A stretch of DNA of 64,000 bases from Paenibacillus sp. FSL R5-0912. Lineage in GTDB: Bacteria; Bacillota; Bacilli; Paenibacillales; Paenibacillaceae. Every line of letters starts with the position of its first letter. Positions within the stretch are counted from its first letter, which is position 1. Below the pieces are notes generated by a model. The model did no database searches. It worked only from the letters and a program-made list of their open reading frames with translations, and had not been told where the DNA came from. The translations under genes and the position numbers were made by a program. Of the stretch, positions 61,684-64,000 are shown piece by piece. The stretch covers positions 1,364,001-1,428,000 of the forward strand of contig NZ_CP009282.1 of NCBI RefSeq assembly GCF_000758605.1. The letters run 5' to 3'.

Positions 61684-64000
61684 ATGCAGAAATTTAACAA
61701 GGCACTCTCAATATTCATGGCTGCTGTTTTACTGCTTCTAACATGGCCTGAAGCTTTGCCGGGAAAGATGCGGGTAGAGGCAGCGGGTGATTCCAATGTA
61801 ATCAACTATATCGATATACATGTTAAGGCATTTAGCGATACTAGGTATTGGGAACCATATATGGGGGGAATCGGAGATGTAACTCTTGATATGCCAAGTT
61901 TTACGCTTAAAAATGTCCGATTTGACCTAACAACTCTTATATTTGAATATGATGTTGTTCTGGATGCACCAATTATAATGAAATCGTCAAATAAGGATTG
62001 GTATTCTGACTACTGGAGAACTAGATTTGCGAGCATTTCCACAAGTTTTAGTTCGCCAACAAAGAGCGCTACAGTTAATTATAGGGAATGGTTAGTAAAT
62101 GAGTTCCCGGCTACTCAAACATATAATACATTGAGTCTATCAGGACCACCTACGAGTCAGGTGAGTGTACCATGGGATCGGGAACTTCCTACCAAGTTAG
62201 ATATTATGGTATGGGCAAGAGATAGTCATTGGTATAACAGTCCTACGAATGGTTGGGCGAATGCCGCCCAACGTTATATTTACGATGTGCCGTTAATTAT
62301 CAATTCAGCTCCAAGTCTAACCGTAACGACTCCGAGTGAACAGCAGCTAATCAACGAGCCTGGCTTCAGCGGAATGAACATCGAAGGATACGTACGCGAT
62401 GTGGACAATAACGATTTGGTGGTCAGTGCGGAGATCCCGAATGTGTTCTATAAGAAAGTAACCATTCCGCAAGCTTTATATAATAAACCATTTTCCATAC
62501 CCATCGACGTTTTGGCAGACGGTATACCTCCAGGGCGTCATACGATCACTGTCAAAGTCGTAGATCCCTACAACTTCAAAGACGAGAGGACGCTACATGT
62601 AAATGTGTCCTACAGGTTAAGGAATAAGTCATTTATCTTAATCAATACACCTGTAGACATTTCGACATCCTACACAGATTATGAAGGGGACCCGAAGGTT
62701 CAAGACAGGTACCGGTATGATCATGACCCGAACTTTTTTGACAATTCAATGGGAATCATTGGTGACAGTGGTCTATGGCGAAATTCAAAGTACCAGTCAT
62801 TCCCCTACAGCGGGGTGTATGTGGCCACCTTCCAGGCTCGGGATAATCCGAAAAGTGATGATCGGTTCGATGAATACCGGCTATGGAGCCGCGATAATTT
62901 ATCATCCATGACGTTTCATGTACACCGGAAGCCAATTGCTCTGTTTAGTGCGAAGCTAACGGGAGGATGGCTGCAAATCACAGATAGCTCCTACGATCTT
63001 GATCATATCAAGGCGTATAACAAGGGGTTGATGGATTGGCAATGGCAATATAAAAAAAACGAATCTGAAATGTGGATGGACGGGCAACCGCCTGCACAGC
63101 TGCCAACAAACGAGCAATATGATATCCGGCTACGTGTGCGTGATGTGGACGGAGAAAATGGAGCAGGAGTTTGGAGTGACTGGTGTGTGCGTACTGTTGG
63201 CAATGGGGGGAATCTCCCACCGGTTGCACTCTTTACGGTAGATCCCAACATTGTATCCTATCGTAAGTCTACGACGGTCACAGACAAGTCCTCTGATCCG
63301 GATAATGATCCGCTTGATGTGTATAGCTGGACGGTGGTTAAGGACGGCTGGCAGCAGGTATGGAGTCATTGGGGCGGGGCAACTACACCTCCGAATATTG
63401 CCGCCTACGGGGTGGGGACTTACCAGTTAACCTTACAGGTCCACGATAATCGGGGGCTGTGGTCAGAACCTTACAGTCAAACCGTACAAGTCATGAACCA
63501 CCCGCCTGCAGCAGCATTTAATATGCCATCTGAAGTGTACCGGGATACGTTAATTTCAATTGAGAATTTGACGCCCGATCCGGACGAGGATGGGGACGGA
63601 CTGAGTTATGGCTGGAACGCACGAATCAATAACTCCGGCTATTATTATGCCAGCGGTAACCGGAGTCCGATGATGACGATCCGTGATTTAATTGCAAACT
63701 ATGGCATATCCCAGCAGCAAGCAATTTCTGAGGGATGGGAAATGAGGCTTACGGCTTCAGATGGTTCGTTAAACTCGAATGCTACCCGTTTGTTTACGGT
63801 CAAGAATCATATTCCAACGGCTGAGATTAATGGACCAACGGTTGTATATCAATATGACAACAAAACCTACTATGGTGTGGATACGGATGAAGACTCGTCG
63901 GATGCGAGCAGCTTACAATACTACTGGAAGGTTACCAGTAGCGATGGAACTACAACAATGTACCGCACAGCCAATATAAATATAGATTTCCCTGACACAG
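61684..64000 (+). CDS. Very large secreted PKD-like repeat protein, runs off the right edge
   Basis: At least 772 codons, open without stop to the window end. A signal peptide (about 1-37; KALSIFMAAVLLLLTWPEAL, cut near VEAA) is followed by a unique N-terminal domain, then a string of PKD/cadherin-like beta domains. Repeated marks are TDKSSDPDNDPLDVYSWTVV, NLTPDPDEDGDGLSYGWNAR and PPVALFTVDP, with Asp clusters that may bind calcium. ATG 61684 follows AAAGGAAAG, 12 bp after the previous stop. It is likely a long adhesin or matrix protein. The family of the C-terminus cannot be seen. Confidence 0.8.
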   Translation, partial: MQKFNKALSIFMAAVLLLLTWPEALPGKMRVEAAGDSNVINYIDIHVKAFSDTRYWEPYMGGIGDVTLDMPSFTLKNVRFDLTTLIFEYDVVLDAPIIMKSSNKDWYSDYWRTRFASISTSFSSPTKSATVNYREWLVNEFPATQTYNTLSLSGPPTSQVSVPWDRELPTKLDIMVWARDSHWYNSPTNGWANAAQRYIYDVPLIINSAPSLTVTTPSEQQLINEPGFSGMNIEGYVRDVDNNDLVVSAEIPNVFYKKVTIPQALYNKPFSIPIDVLADGIPPGRHTITVKVVDPYNFKDERTLHVNVSYRLRNKSFILINTPVDISTSYTDYEGDPKVQDRYRYDHDPNFFDNSMGIIGDSGLWRNSKYQSFPYSGVYVATFQARDNPKSDDRFDEYRLWSRDNLSSMTFHVHRKPIALFSAKLTGGWLQITDSSYDLDHIKAYNKGLMDWQWQYKKNESEMWMDGQPPAQLPTNEQYDIRLRVRDVDGENGAGVWSDWCVRTVGNGGNLPPVALFTVDPNIVSYRKSTTVTDKSSDPDNDPLDVYSWTVVKDGWQQVWSHWGGATTPPNIAAYGVGTYQLTLQVHDNRGLWSEPYSQTVQVMNHPPAAAFNMPSEVYRDTLISIENLTPDPDEDGDGLSYGWNARINNSGYYYASGNRSPMMTIRDLIANYGISQQQAISEGWEMRLTASDGSLNSNATRLFTVKNHIPTAEINGPTVVYQYDNKTYYGVDTDEDSSDASSLQYYWKVTSSDGTTTMYRTANINIDFPDT

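Noticed and set aside
1..64000. Intact prophage or conjugative element
   Set aside because: No capsid, terminase, portal, relaxase or integrase genes are visible anywhere in the window.

Overview
The window looks like a chromosome segment of a Paenibacillus-type Firmicute. The grounds are strong AGGAGG ribosome sites, S-layer homology (SLH) surface proteins, a GH87-like alpha-1,3-glucanase, a DUF2621 protein, a complete Liv transporter and many TTG/GTG starts. All identifications come from reading the sequence; no database search was run.

Layout. 0-4 kb: 3' part of a large SLH-anchored GH87-like glucanase, then about 750 bp of degenerate intergenic repeats. 4.9-16.2 kb: ordinary metabolic genes. 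These are an Lrp regulator, an MBL hydrolase, tRNA-Asn/Ser, two Gfo/Idh/MocA oxidoreductases flanking an AraC regulator, the livHMGF-livK branched-chain amino acid transporter with a CodY-like box upstream, and alanine dehydrogenase. 16.3-31.8 kb: an accessory stretch bracketed by two identical tRNA-Leu(GAG) genes. It holds a decayed response regulator and two sugar-permease pseudogenes, a 5'-truncated pilin-like gene, an SLH protein, a large secreted protein split by a 4-bp tandem duplication, a WXG100 protein, a polymorphic toxin with an HEAQH zincin tip and its likely immunity gene, a decayed copy of the toxin's middle part, a possible transposase scrap, and several small regulators. 32.0-33.4 kb: an IS605-type element carrying only TnpB, with a likely reRNA-encoding right end. 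33.5-37.0 kb: peroxide-defence genes, a DCC protein and a copper-amine-oxidase-N-like protein.

37.2-48.1 kb is a complete Tad (type IVb pilus) operon: TadZ, TadA, TadB, TadC, Flp-like pilin, three TadE/G-like proteins, A24 prepilin peptidase and a DUF6382-FHA protein. It has a SigA-like promoter and a terminator-like hairpin in the leader. 48.1-51.7 kb holds housekeeping genes (epimerase, DUF2621, endonuclease IV, PurU). 52.0-58.7 kb is a second, divergent Tad-like operon: CpaB-like, a TadZ-like protein lacking the Walker lysine, TadA, TadB/C-like proteins, two tiny paralogous membrane proteins and two pseudopilin-like proteins. It has no peptidase of its own. Three secreted proteins follow, two of them with PKD-like domains; the last (from 61,684) runs off the right edge.

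How they may work together: the second Tad-like operon and the downstream secreted proteins form one co-directional block. The truncated pilin-like ORF at about 19 kb resembles its last pilin-like gene and also sits just upstream of a set of large secreted proteins. This suggests a repeated gene neighbourhood, a divergent Tad-like machine plus large surface proteins, present once intact and once as a remnant. That link is inference.
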